Origin: Amycolatopsis tolypomycina
GTDB taxonomy: Bacteria; Actinomycetota; Actinomycetes; Mycobacteriales; Pseudonocardiaceae
Assembly: GCF_900105945.1 (NCBI RefSeq)
Contig: NZ_FNSO01000003.1
Location: 682,001-746,000, forward strand
Reading direction: 5' to 3'
DNA: 64,000 bases
A program made the translations under genes and the position numbers. This document shows positions 17,141-29,129 of this stretch, piece by piece (position 1 is the first letter of the stretch; each line of letters begins with the position of its first letter). The notes beneath the pieces were generated by a model that was not told the DNA's origin, did not search any database, and was given only the letters and a program-made list of their open reading frames with translations.

Positions 17141-18352
17141 ATGAGTGGTGAATTGATCATCGACGCGCAGCATTGGCAGATGGTCGCCGACTTCATGGGC
17201 AAACATCTTCACCTTCCGGGGGCGCATCTGATCGAGCTCGACGAGCGCCTCGGTCTCGCTCTGGTCGGCGTGCCAGGGGTGGCGGACTGCGCCGCCGGGA
17301 TCTCGGCGGCACAGCCCAAGGTGGTCGAGGCACTGACCGAGTCGGCGGCCGGCGACCCGATCGACCTGCTCGACCCGATCGACATCGTGCTCGGCGAACT
17401 GCGGGCCCAGCTTGCCCGCGCCTTCGGTGGCTGGTCGCCGGACATGGACAAGAACAGGCAGGTGGCCAACGTCGTGACCTGGCCCGGCACGAAGGGCGCC
17501 GCGAACGAGCCGAAAGTACCGAACGGGCCGGCGACCTGGCAGCAGGTCCTGCTCGAGGCGCTTCCCGGCGGTGTGGCCGACCCGGCCGCGGGCCGGGACG
17601 TCAAGATCGGCATTCTGGACACGCAGATGTTCGCCCATCCAAACCTGGCGGGCGCGTACCTCTCGGCCGAGCAGGGGCTTCTTCAGGCCGGGACGACCCT
17701 GTCGGCGGGAAACGGCCACGCCACGTTCGTCGCCGGTCTCGTGCACGCGCACGCGCCGGCGGCGATTCTGATCACCGATTTTTTCCTCAACCAGAACGAG
17801 TCTTCCGCACTGACCTGGGACGTGGCCAAGAAACTCGTCTCGTTCGTCGGTCGCGGTTTCGACATGGTGAACTTTTCGTTCGGATCACGGACCGGCGACG
17901 GAAAGGCCCCCTTCGCGATGCGCCGGGCGATCGAGAAGTTGTCGGCCGACACGCTCGTGATCGCGGCGGCCGGAAACCACGGCGAGACCGACCACGCGAA
18001 AGCACCCATGTGGCCGGCGGCGCTCCCGGGCGTCATCGCGGTGGGCGCGACCGACGGGAAGGGGCACCGTGCCTCCTTCAGTCCCGATCTGCCCTGGGTC
18101 AGGTGCGCGGCACCGGCGATCAACGTGCTGTCCACCTACCTGTCCGGCGAGGTGATCCAGTACTCCGAAGAGCACGTGAAGTTCCCCGGCTTCGCCCGGT
18201 GGAGCGGTACCTCGTTCGCCGCCGCGAAGGTGACCGGGATGGTCGCGGCCCGGACCGTGCCCGGGGTCGTGAGCGCGAAGGACGCGTTCAACCTGCTGCT
18301 GGCCGAAACGGATCCGGTGGTGAAGCCCTACGAATGGCGGCAGAATCCCTAG
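17141..18352 (+). CDS. Cytoplasmic S8 (subtilisin) family serine protease of the CHAT locus
   Basis: A 403-residue subtilase. The triad is intact: Asp160 in IGILDTQ, His193 in GNGHATFVAG and Ser358 in SGTSFAAAKV, with the oxyanion Asn in AAAGNHG. About 155 residues precede the catalytic domain. They contain no signal peptide and look like a docking or inhibitory segment (for example MADFMGKHLHLPGAHLI-type and DIVLGELRAQLARAF stretches). The protein therefore probably acts inside the cell. It is divergent from the TPR-CHAT gene and lies 1 bp before the sigma-factor ATG, so it is co-expressed with it. Confidence 0.88.
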   Translation: MSGELIIDAQHWQMVADFMGKHLHLPGAHLIELDERLGLALVGVPGVADCAAGISAAQPKVVEALTESAAGDPIDLLDPIDIVLGELRAQLARAFGGWSPDMDKNRQVANVVTWPGTKGAANEPKVPNGPATWQQVLLEALPGGVADPAAGRDVKIGILDTQMFAHPNLAGAYLSAEQGLLQAGTTLSAGNGHATFVAGLVHAHAPAAILITDFFLNQNESSALTWDVAKKLVSFVGRGFDMVNFSFGSRTGDGKAPFAMRRAIEKLSADTLVIAAAGNHGETDHAKAPMWPAALPGVIAVGATDGKGHRASFSPDLPWVRCAAPAINVLSTYLSGEVIQYSEEHVKFPGFARWSGTSFAAAKVTGMVAARTVPGVVSAKDAFNLLLAETDPVVKPYEWRQNP

Positions 18353-18353
18353 C

Positions 18354-18926
18354 ATGCGGGACGACCCGGCAGTGGTGGACCTGGTCGAGCGCGCCCGAGG
18401 TGGTGACCAGGGCGCGTGGGACCAGGTCGTCGACCGGTACGCGGCGCTGGTCTTCTCGGTGTGCCGGCGGTTCCGCCTCACCGGCGCGGACACCGAGGAC
18501 GTCACCGCCACTGTCTGGCTCCGGCTGGTCGAACGGATCGACGCGATCCGCGAGCCCGCAGCGTTGCCCGGCTGGATCGCCACGACCGCCCGGCGAGAGT
18601 GCCTTCGCGTGCTGCGGGGGCACGAGCGCCAGGTGCCGGTCGACGACGACGGGCTCTGGGGGGAGACGCCGGCGGCGTCCGACGAGTGGCTGATCGAGCA
18701 GGAACGGCAACTCGCGCTGCGGATCGCCTTCGCCGGACTGCCGGTGCAGTGCAGGCGGCTGCTGGCGCTGCTGTTCACCGATCCGCCGACGCCGTACCGG
18801 GAGATCGCGGACGAACTCGGGATGCCCATCGGCGGGGTGGGCCCCAACCGGGCCCGCTGCCTGGACAGGCTGCGGGACAATCCCGCGGTGGTGGCCCTGA
18901 TGGACGTCAGCCCGACCGGGAGGTGA
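18354..18926 (+). CDS. ECF-type sigma-70 family sigma factor of the CHAT/S8 locus
   Basis: A 190-residue sigma factor. Region 2 lies in residues 5-80 (GDQGAWDQVVDRYAALVFSVCRRFRLTGADTEDVTATVWLRLVERI), and region 4 starts near 125 (FAGLPVQCRRLLALLFTDPPTPYREIADELGMPIGGVGPNRARCLDRLRD). The helix-turn-helix with 'GGVGPNRARCLDRLR' closely resembles 'GSVGPTRGRCLDQMR' in the sigma factor at 49122, so the two are paralogues. The ATG directly follows the protease stop. It probably controls this locus or its targets. Confidence 0.85.
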   Translation: MRDDPAVVDLVERARGGDQGAWDQVVDRYAALVFSVCRRFRLTGADTEDVTATVWLRLVERIDAIREPAALPGWIATTARRECLRVLRGHERQVPVDDDGLWGETPAASDEWLIEQERQLALRIAFAGLPVQCRRLLALLFTDPPTPYREIADELGMPIGGVGPNRARCLDRLRDNPAVVALMDVSPTGR

Positions 18927-18931
18927 CAACG

Positions 18932-19372
18932 ATGCCGACGCACTGGAACGACGACGACTCCCTCGTTGCGGACCTGGGGAAGGCGCTGCGCGCTCGCACG
19001 GAGGTACCGGACCGGCTGGTGGAGATCGGCAAGGGGGCGTTCGCCATGCGGACGGTCGACGCCGAGCTCGCCACGCTGACCACCGCCGGCCTCGCGGGCG
19101 CGCGGGCGGAACCGGCGCGGTTGCGGACGATGACCTTCACCGCCCGGGACGCCGGCATCGAGCTCGAAGTGACCGAGGACGCCCTGCTCGGCCAGGTGGT
19201 GCCCCCGCGGGCCGGCGAGGTCGAGGTGCAGACCCGCGACGGTGCCGCCACGACCGTGACCGTGGACGACGTCGGGTGGTTCGTGATCCGGCCCCGGCCT
19301 GCCGGCCTGTTCCGGCTGCTGAGCCGCAGCGTGGACGGCACGAAGATCGTCACCGAATGGACCACCGCGTAG
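18932..19372 (+). CDS. Small adaptor-like protein linked to the ECF sigma factor
   Basis: A 146-residue soluble protein. An acidic helical head (DDDSLVADLGKALRARTEVPDRLVEIGKGAFAMRTVDAELATL) is followed by a beta-rich tail (TMTFTARDAGIELEVTEDALLGQVVPPRAGEVEVQ). The tail resembles a carboxypeptidase-regulatory or Ig-like fold. The small protein at 49724, also just behind a sigma factor, has the same layout and similar residues (ADVGRFL, PPGDLVQ, ALALEDLDVEVARWE). It starts 5 bp after the sigma stop. Likely roles are a partner or anti-sigma of the sigma factor, or a substrate of one of the proteases; none is proven. Confidence 0.75.
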   Translation: MPTHWNDDDSLVADLGKALRARTEVPDRLVEIGKGAFAMRTVDAELATLTTAGLAGARAEPARLRTMTFTARDAGIELEVTEDALLGQVVPPRAGEVEVQTRDGAATTVTVDDVGWFVIRPRPAGLFRLLSRSVDGTKIVTEWTTA

Positions 19373-19451
19373 CCGGGTATCAACGGGCCGCCCGGCTCCT
19401 CCGCCTTCACGCACCCGCCGGACGACGGGTGCGCAGGCGAGGAGGGGTCTC

Positions 19452-19742
19452 ATGGCACAGGCAACCGTTTCCCGGAAGCGTCCCTGCCGGAACTGCGGCG
19501 GACGCTACTTCGCCGCGACGATCTCGGTGTCCTGGGCGCTGCTCGCCATCGCCATCGCGCTCGGGGGCATCGCGAAGGCCGTCACCGTCAGTGGCGTGCC
19601 GGCCGCGGCGCACGGCGACATCCCGGACCCGGCCGTCATCGTCGCGGCCGGGTGCTGGGCGGTCGGCGGGGTCGTCGTCGCCGGGCTGGTGACGTTGGTC
19701 GGCCGCCGCTACCGCTGCATCGCCTGCGACAGCCGGCGGTGA
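19452..19742 (+). CDS. Small two-helix membrane protein with CxxC at both ends
   Basis: A 96-residue protein with two predicted transmembrane helices (SVSWALLAIAIALGGIA and VIVAAGCWAVGGVVVAGLVTLV). CRNC near the N terminus and CIAC near the C terminus would both face the cytoplasm and could together bind one zinc ion. The ATG follows GCGAGGAGGGG. It lies 79 bp after the adaptor gene and may or may not belong to that locus. I do not recognise the family. Confidence 0.6.
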   Translation: MAQATVSRKRPCRNCGGRYFAATISVSWALLAIAIALGGIAKAVTVSGVPAAAHGDIPDPAVIVAAGCWAVGGVVVAGLVTLVGRRYRCIACDSRR

Positions 19743-19783
19743 TCGCGCCGGCGCCCAGCGGGTGCGATCGGCTGCGCTGCGTA

Positions 19784-19877
19784 ATCGGTCTGGACCACTC
19801 CGGTGGCGTCACCGAGGACTGGTCTTGACCACTGGCCACGCTCCGTGGTGACTCTTCCCTCATTGGTCTGGACCACG
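19784..19877. promoter_or_regulatory. Three DasR-type dre sites upstream of the chitinase pair
   Basis: Three 16-bp sequences fit the dre consensus A(G/C)TGGTCTAGACCA(G/C)T of the GntR/HutC repressor DasR. They are ATCGGTCTGGACCACT (19784-19799), ACTGGTCTTGACCACT (19818-19833) and ATTGGTCTGGACCACG (19862-19877). DasR is the GlcNAc-responsive repressor of chitin utilisation in Streptomyces and relatives. The sites lie 92-186 bp before the first chitinase, so induction by chitin breakdown products is expected. A GTTTGCGCAAAC palindrome follows at about 19882-19893. Confidence 0.8.
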
Positions 19878-19968
19878 TAACGTTTGCGCAAACGGCGCAA
19901 AAACACCGCCCTGGTCCCCGCCGGCGGTGCCGGTTTCCGCCGTCCTGAACCTGGCTCAAGGGAGAGCG

Positions 19969-21596
<1,628 letters not shown>

Positions 21597-21600
<4 letters not shown>

Positions 21601-22946
21601 GGCGCCGGTGGATGCCCGCACTCGGGCTGGCGGCCGCGGCCGCCACGATCGGCGCGATGTTCGTGATCGCGCCCGCGAACGCGGCGGGCGGCGTGTCCGC
21701 GACCTTCTCGAAGGGCTCCGACTGGGGCACCGGGTACGAGGGCAAGTACACGATCGCCAACGGCTCGGGCTCGACGCTCCCGTCGTGGACCGTCGAGTTC
21801 GACCTGCCCAGCGGCGCGAAGATCTCGTCGCTGTGGGACGGCAGCTACACCGCGTCCGGTCAGCACGTCACGGTGAAGAACACGTGGAACGGCAACGTCG
21901 CCAACGGCGGTAGCGCGAGCTTCGGCTTCAACGTGACGTACTCCGGTTCGTACGTCGCGCCGTCGAACTGCAAGCTGAACGGGGGTTCGTGCTCCGCCGG
22001 GGGCACACCCCCCACGACCACGACGCCACCTACGACGACGACCCCGCCGACGACGACCACGCCGCCCCCGCCGGGTGGCCGCGGCGCGCCGTACCTCTAC
22101 ATGGGCTGGGGCAGCCCGCCGAACCCGCAGACGGTGATGAACGCGACCGGGATCAAGTGGTTCACCATGGCGTTCATCAACGCCAGCGGTGGCTGCAACC
22201 CGGCGTGGGACAGCAGCCGTCCGCTGCAGGGCAGCGCGGACGCGACCGCGATCGCGCAGATCAAGGCGGCGGGCGGCCAGATCGTCCCGTCGTTCGGCGG
22301 CTGGAGCGGGAACAAGCTGGGCCCGAACTGCTCGACGCCTGCCGCGCTGGCCGGCGCCTACCAGCAGGTGATCAACGCCTACGGGCTGAAGGCGATCGAC
22401 ATCGACATCGAGAACTCCGACGAGTTCGAGAACGAGGCCGTGCAGGACCGCATCCTGAACGCGCTGAAGATCGTCAAGCAGAACAACCCGGGGATCCAGA
22501 CGATCCTGACGTTCGGCACGTCGACGACCGGCCCCAACTACTACGGGAACCGGCTCATCGACCAGTCGAAGGCCCTCGGCGCGAACGTGGACGTGTTCAC
22601 GATCATGCCGTTCGACTTCGGCGGCGGCGCGAACATGTACAACAGCACCGTGAGCGCGGCGAACGGCCTGCGCGACAAGCTGAAGTCGACGTTCGGGTGG
22701 AACGACGCCACGGCGTACGCCCACCTCGGCATCTCGGGCATGAACGGCCTGTCCGACCAGCAGGAGCTGACCGATCTGTCGACGTGGACCCAGATCACCA
22801 ACTGGGCCAAGTCGAACAAGATCGCGCGCCTGGCGTTCTGGTCGGTCAACCGCGACCGCGGCTGCCCCGGCGGCGGCGTCCAGTCGGCGTGCAGCGGCAT
22901 CGCCCAGAACGACTGGGACTTCACGAAGGTGACAGCGGGCTTCTGA
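21597..22946 (+). CDS. Secreted GH18 chitinase with CBM2-like module (second of pair)
   Basis: A 449-residue exoenzyme. A signal peptide (MRRRWMPALGLAAAAATIGAMFVIAPANA) precedes a binding module almost identical to that of the preceding chitinase, then a TTTTPP linker. The catalytic domain is a different GH18 subgroup: AIDIDIENSDE gives catalytic Glu272, with VPSFGGWSG and FTIMPFDFGG as accompanying strands. The two catalytic domains are dissimilar, so the enzymes probably act on chitin in different ways. The ATG overlaps the previous stop. A strong terminator follows. Confidence 0.92.
21711..21908 (+). repeat. CBM2-coding repeat, copy 2
   Basis: Partner of the repeat at 20083-20280 (offset 1628 bp, direct orientation). 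Homologous recombination between the copies would fuse the first module to the second catalytic domain in frame. Confidence 0.85.
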
Positions 22947-22959
22947 CGCTGTCGTGAAC

Positions 22960-22999
22960 GGCCTCCTTGCCGGCTCCCCGGGCCGGCAAGGAGGCCTTT

Positions 23000-23000
<1 letters not shown>
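22960..23000. terminator. Bidirectional intrinsic terminator
   Basis: The 15-bp arms GGCCTCCTTGCCGGC (22960-22974) and GCCGGCAAGGAGGCC (22982-22996) are followed by TTTT. It sits between the chitinase pair and the convergent aminotransferase and ends at that gene's stop codon. Confidence 0.85.
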
Positions 23001-25319
<2,319 letters not shown>

Positions 25320-25323
<4 letters not shown>

Positions 25324-26147
25324 GCGTGATACTTAGCCGCGTAGCTGGTAGATCTCTATGGGTGGAGGGGAGTCAACGTTCTTATCCCGCCGAGGCTTAC
25401 GCCCCGGACGGGCGTCTCTGGTGGCAGCTGAGTGTGGCGCCGGGAACGAAGCAGCCGTTCGGCGACGAGCAAAAACTCGCTGCATGGCTTGCTTTCAACT
25501 GTGAGCTGGGCGATGTCATCACCATGCGTCAATTGCGTGCCGCTATCGGCGGTGAGGATGGCCCAAACGAGGCTGAGCACCTCAACCGGCGTCTTCGGAT
25601 GCTGAGGCAGCGTGACGGCTGGCAGATTCCATCGGCAAGAGACGATGCCTCGCTCGGGCACGACGAGTACCGCTTGGATGCCAAGGGCTGGTACCCCGGG
25701 TCGGGAAAGGCCCGGCCGAGGCTAGACACTCCTTCGGACAGCGTGCGCCGCCAAGTTTTCGAGAGGGATGGGCGGGCTTGTGTCGTTTGCGGGGTCGCGG
25801 CTGGCGAGATGTATGACGACCGGCCCGGTAGACGTGTGCGCTTGACTTTGGGACATCGCGTACCGGGAAAGCGTCTTGATCGCGAAGTTTCCGTGAACGA
25901 GCTGCAGACCGAGTGCGCACGGTGCAACGAGACGGTGCGAGACGAGCTGCCAGACCCGGTGACATTGCCGGAGCTCCTTCCGAGGATCCGGAAACTGCCT
26001 CGGGCCGACAAGCGGACTCTGCTGGAGTGGGTTCGTGCTGGCGAGCGCACGAAGTCCAAGGTTGATTTGTTGTACGTGGAAATAAGACGCTTGTCCGCTG
26101 CTGAACGATCGCTGATGATCGAGAACCTCGAGAAGGGCGCTGGATAG
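25320..26147 (+). CDS. HNH endonuclease of the NaeI-type restriction island
   Basis: A protein of about 275 residues. The N-terminal half (residues 30-120) looks like a mixed domain with a predicted winged-helix-like segment (LGDVITMRQLRAAIGG...EAEHLNRRLRMLRQRDGW). The C-terminal part is a zinc-containing HNH nuclease: DSVRRQVFERDGRACVVCGVAAGE, TLGHRVPGKRLDREVSVNELQTECARCNE. Base and codon use are clearly more AT-rich than the flanks. The start is uncertain (TTG 25320 or GTG 25326). It precedes the NaeI homologue by 38 bp and could be an accessory nickase, a second restriction enzyme or a modification-dependent nuclease. Confidence 0.8.
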
Positions 26148-26185
26148 CGCGCTGGACTCGGGCCGTGAGGGGATGTTCTTTACCG

Positions 26186-27169
26186 GTGACTGACGATAGT
26201 GATGAAGCCTTTTTCCTTGTTGCCGGACCGCCGGCTAGGGGAGACGATCCAGACCTGGACGCAGTGGAAGACCACCTCGTCCGAGCCGATCCCACGGGGA
26301 GCCGGGTGGCGGAAGTCCTCCGCGACACCTATGACCAGCTTCTCGACGGGCGCCGGAGAGGGCGATGGAATTACGAGGAACTCCGTAAGACCGAGAAGAC
26401 ATACATGGGCACGCTCGTCGAAATCAATCTCCATCGGGAGTTCGAGTTCGAGGATGGAGGTGTCACCGACTACAAGATCGCCGGTGTGGAAGTGGACTGC
26501 AAGTTCTCGCAGAAGATAGGTGGCTGGGAGGTCGGGCCTGAGCTCATCGGGCAGATATGCCTAGTTATCTGGGCTGATGATTTCAAGAGCGAGTGGCGCG
26601 CCGGTCTGGTCCGGATGACTCAAGACCGGCTTCGAACTAGTACCAACCGGGACGCCAAAAAGACCCTCAGCCTGCGCGGCCGGGAAAGCATTCGCTGGTT
26701 GTGGACGGACGCCGGGAACTTGCCGCCCAACATACTGTTGCACATGGAGCCGGATAAGCGGCAGAGGATAATGAACGCCCGCGCCGGGCGGGGTAATCGT
26801 CATGGGCAGGCGAGGTTGTTTCAGATGTGCCGCGAGCTGCACAACCAGGTCATCAGCCGGACGACGGTGGAGACTGTTGGCTGGGGGCTCGACGACCCGA
26901 TGAAGCGGATGCGGAGCAATGGCGGTGCTCGCGAAAATCTTCGCAAGGAGGGCTTGCTGGTGCTCGGGCATCAGGATAACGATCCCGCCGTTATCGCCGC
27001 CCTCGGGTTGCCGCAACCGAGGAAAGGCCAGTTCGTCGTAACCCGAGTCGTGCCCGCTGAACCAGGTGATGTTCGGCCTGCGGCTGAGATCGAGGGTAAG
27101 CGCTGGCGTCGAGCCGAGGAATCTGATCCCCTCGTTACTGCTCCCCTTGTTCCGCGAAACTCCAGGTAA
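26186..27169 (+). CDS. NaeI-type (type IIE) restriction endonuclease
   Basis: A 327-residue protein that aligns along its whole length, from memory, with NaeI of Lechevalieria (recognition GCCGGC). Shared blocks include RWNYEELRKTEKTYMGTLVEINLHREF, TDYKIAGVEVDCKFS, GNRHGQARLFQ and LGHQDNDPAVIAALGLPQPRKGQ. Catalytic positions Glu79, Asp95, Asp104 and Lys106 are present. The DNA-ligase-like motif TYDQLLDGRRRG keeps Leu52 at the place of NaeI Leu43. The C-terminal half would be the CAP-like effector-DNA domain. The GTG at 26186 follows AGGGGA by 12 bp and matches the NaeI N terminus better than a GTG at 26165. It converges on the methyltransferase. Confidence 0.9.
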   Translation: MTDDSDEAFFLVAGPPARGDDPDLDAVEDHLVRADPTGSRVAEVLRDTYDQLLDGRRRGRWNYEELRKTEKTYMGTLVEINLHREFEFEDGGVTDYKIAGVEVDCKFSQKIGGWEVGPELIGQICLVIWADDFKSEWRAGLVRMTQDRLRTSTNRDAKKTLSLRGRESIRWLWTDAGNLPPNILLHMEPDKRQRIMNARAGRGNRHGQARLFQMCRELHNQVISRTTVETVGWGLDDPMKRMRSNGGARENLRKEGLLVLGHQDNDPAVIAALGLPQPRKGQFVVTRVVPAEPGDVRPAAEIEGKRWRRAEESDPLVTAPLVPRNSR

Positions 27170-27180
27170 GGTGAATTGCG

Positions 27181-27220
27181 TCACCGGTGATCCGATACTT
27201 TCGAATCGGATCACCGGTGA
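27181..27220. terminator. Bidirectional hairpin between restriction and methyltransferase genes
   Basis: The 16-bp perfect arms TCACCGGTGATCCGAT (27181-27196) and ATCGGATCACCGGTGA (27205-27220) have an 8-nt loop ACTTTCGA. Placed between convergent R and M stops, it would limit antisense transcription in both directions. The arm contains the 10-bp palindrome TCACCGGTGA. Confidence 0.75.
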
Positions 27221-27223
27221 AGG

Positions 27224-28483
27224 TCAACTGATTCGGGTGCGGTTTTTCAAGAAGACCTCGTGGCGTTCGTGGTCATCTTGTCCAGTGAAAGCCTTGAACT
27301 CGCCGAGTTCGTAACGGGGTACGTTATTCTTCACTTCGATCTTGATCTCGAAGTCTGCACTGAGCATCGTGATCCGCTTCTCCACCTCGCCGAGGTCGAG
27401 CGGCTCGCCTTGCCCATTCAAGATCTGATCGGCGCGGATGGATCCCTTTGCGCCCTTCAAAGCCTTATAGACAGGGTCGTGCTCGACCGTTTCGCGAGTG
27501 ACTGGTTCGCCCTTGTGGTCGAGTGCGGCATGGATGGCTCTGCCCACGGCCTCTGCTACCGGCGGCGGGAACGCATTGCCGATCTGCCGGTACCGCGAGG
27601 TCTTCCTGCCTTCGAAGTCCCATTTCCCTTCGCCGGGGAAGCCTTGAATGCGTGCCACCATCTCGGTAGTCAGTTTCGGGCCTACGGCGAACTTGTCGCC
27701 GGGGCCGGGTGGCTCGTTGGCCACGCCGAGCGCGTCCACGCCTAGCTGGGCCCAAGCTCGCTTAGCACGGGTGGGCCCAAGATCAGCTCCTCCGTGCTTC
27801 TTGGAGCCGCCGACGATCGTGGGGGCGATCTTGTTGGCGCCTGCAGCCCACTCGTCGGCGTGCTCCCAGCCGTTCGACGCCATAAGGTCTCGCAGGGTCG
27901 TGCCCACTGTCGGTGCTTCACCCCCCTGCGGTTCCGGCCAGTGGAAGTAGGCGGCGTCTTCCGGCTTGAGGGCAACCAGGACGAATCGAGGGCGCAGTTG
28001 GGGAACCCCGAAATCCGATGCGTGAAGCAGGCGCCATTCTCCGATGTACCCGGACTCTGCCAGCTGGTCGAGCACGTGCTGCCGATAGCCGGCGAATCTC
28101 GGCAGGCTGAGTCCTCGAACGTTCTCGAGGAGCAGGGCACGGGGCTGGACTACCTCGACCTGCTTGATGGCCCACGCGAAAAGATCACGCTCGTCGTTGG
28201 CGCCGAGCTGCTTGCCCGCGATGGTGAAAGGGGGACACGGAACCCCGCCCGCCAGAAGGTCGACATTGCCCGCGTAGTGCCTCGGCTCCCAGACGGCTGG
28301 GTCCGCGACGTCGCCGACCGCGACCTTCGCATCCACCTCGAGGATCTTGTCGAAGTTGGTCTCGAGCGTCTTGGCGGCTGTTGCGTCGAGCTCAACAGCG
28401 AGTTTGTGCTCGAAGCCGGCGCGATGGAGGCCGAGGGCTTGGCCGCCAGCTCCTGCGCAGATCTCGACGACGGTGTACTTCAT
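27224..28483 (-). CDS. C5-cytosine DNA methyltransferase (M.NaeI-like)
   Basis: A 419-residue methyltransferase that would protect host DNA from the adjacent NaeI-type nuclease. Motif I is EICAGAGGQALGLHRAGF. Motif IV is GGVPCPPF with catalytic Cys83. Motif VI is LLENVRGL, motif VIII is QLRPRFVLV and motif X is YRQIGNAFPPPVAEAVG. About 80 residues extend beyond motif X. The ATG at 28483 is preceded by GGAAGG and starts right at motif I, so longer upstream starts are rejected. It is divergent from vsr (92 bp). Confidence 0.92.
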   Translation of the reverse strand: MKYTVVEICAGAGGQALGLHRAGFEHKLAVELDATAAKTLETNFDKILEVDAKVAVGDVADPAVWEPRHYAGNVDLLAGGVPCPPFTIAGKQLGANDERDLFAWAIKQVEVVQPRALLLENVRGLSLPRFAGYRQHVLDQLAESGYIGEWRLLHASDFGVPQLRPRFVLVALKPEDAAYFHWPEPQGGEAPTVGTTLRDLMASNGWEHADEWAAGANKIAPTIVGGSKKHGGADLGPTRAKRAWAQLGVDALGVANEPPGPGDKFAVGPKLTTEMVARIQGFPGEGKWDFEGRKTSRYRQIGNAFPPPVAEAVGRAIHAALDHKGEPVTRETVEHDPVYKALKGAKGSIRADQILNGQGEPLDLGEVEKRITMLSADFEIKIEVKNNVPRYELGEFKAFTGQDDHERHEVFLKNRTRIS

Positions 28484-28575
28484 TTGCTGCCTTCCGGGTG
28501 GAGCGAGCTCACGCGCAGTCCTCGTCGGGTATCTTCCCCCACGGACTGGTGGCTCGGCTTGATTGGGTCGTGTGA

Positions 28576-29073
28576 GTGGTGAGCGTGTCGTCACGTGACA
28601 GCGGGAATGCCCGGGAACGTGCGCATGCCAGAGGTCTGTATCCGGCGGCCTCCAGCGAGGGAAGATCCCGGAACATGCGGGCGAACCGGCGGGCCGACAC
28701 GAAGCCCGAGGTCGCGTTGCGTAGCGCGCTGCACCGGCTTGGTTACCGGTATCGCAAAGATTTCCGGCTCGACTTGCCAGAGGGTGTCCGGGTCCGGCCT
28801 GACATCGTCTTCACGGCCAGGAAAGTCGCTGTCTTCGTCGACGGGTGCTTCTGGCACGTGTGTCCGGAGCACGGCAGGGAGCCGACGTCGAACGAGTGGT
28901 ACTGGACGCCCAAGCTGCGCCGGAACGTCGAGCGCGACCAAGCCGCCAACGAAGCTCTGGTGCGAGCGGGCTGGCGCGTGGTGCGAGTTTGGGAGCACTT
29001 GCCCATAGGGGAGGCTGTCGCCGTCGTGACAGCGATGATCGAACATGTGAACGACGGTAGCGCTGAGGGCTGA
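28576..29073 (+). CDS. vsr: Very short patch repair (Vsr) endonuclease
   Basis: A protein of about 165 residues, shorter if it starts at the GTG at 28579 or 28585. It is the mismatch endonuclease that nicks at T:G mismatches left by deamination of 5-methylcytosine. The family start RNMRANRRADTKPEVALRSALHRLGYRYRKDF and the catalytic block VFVDGCFWHVCPEHG (Asp and His) are present, then WYWTPKLRRNVERDQ and VVRVWEH. It normally accompanies C5 methyltransferases, as here. The N-terminal 33 residues are not conserved, so the true start may be later. Confidence 0.88.
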   Translation: MVSVSSRDSGNARERAHARGLYPAASSEGRSRNMRANRRADTKPEVALRSALHRLGYRYRKDFRLDLPEGVRVRPDIVFTARKVAVFVDGCFWHVCPEHGREPTSNEWYWTPKLRRNVERDQAANEALVRAGWRVVRVWEHLPIGEAVAVVTAMIEHVNDGSAEG

Positions 29074-29129
29074 CAGAAAGCTTGATCGCTTGCCTTGGAG
29101 TCACCGGAAGGAGTGACAGCGGCAGCTGG

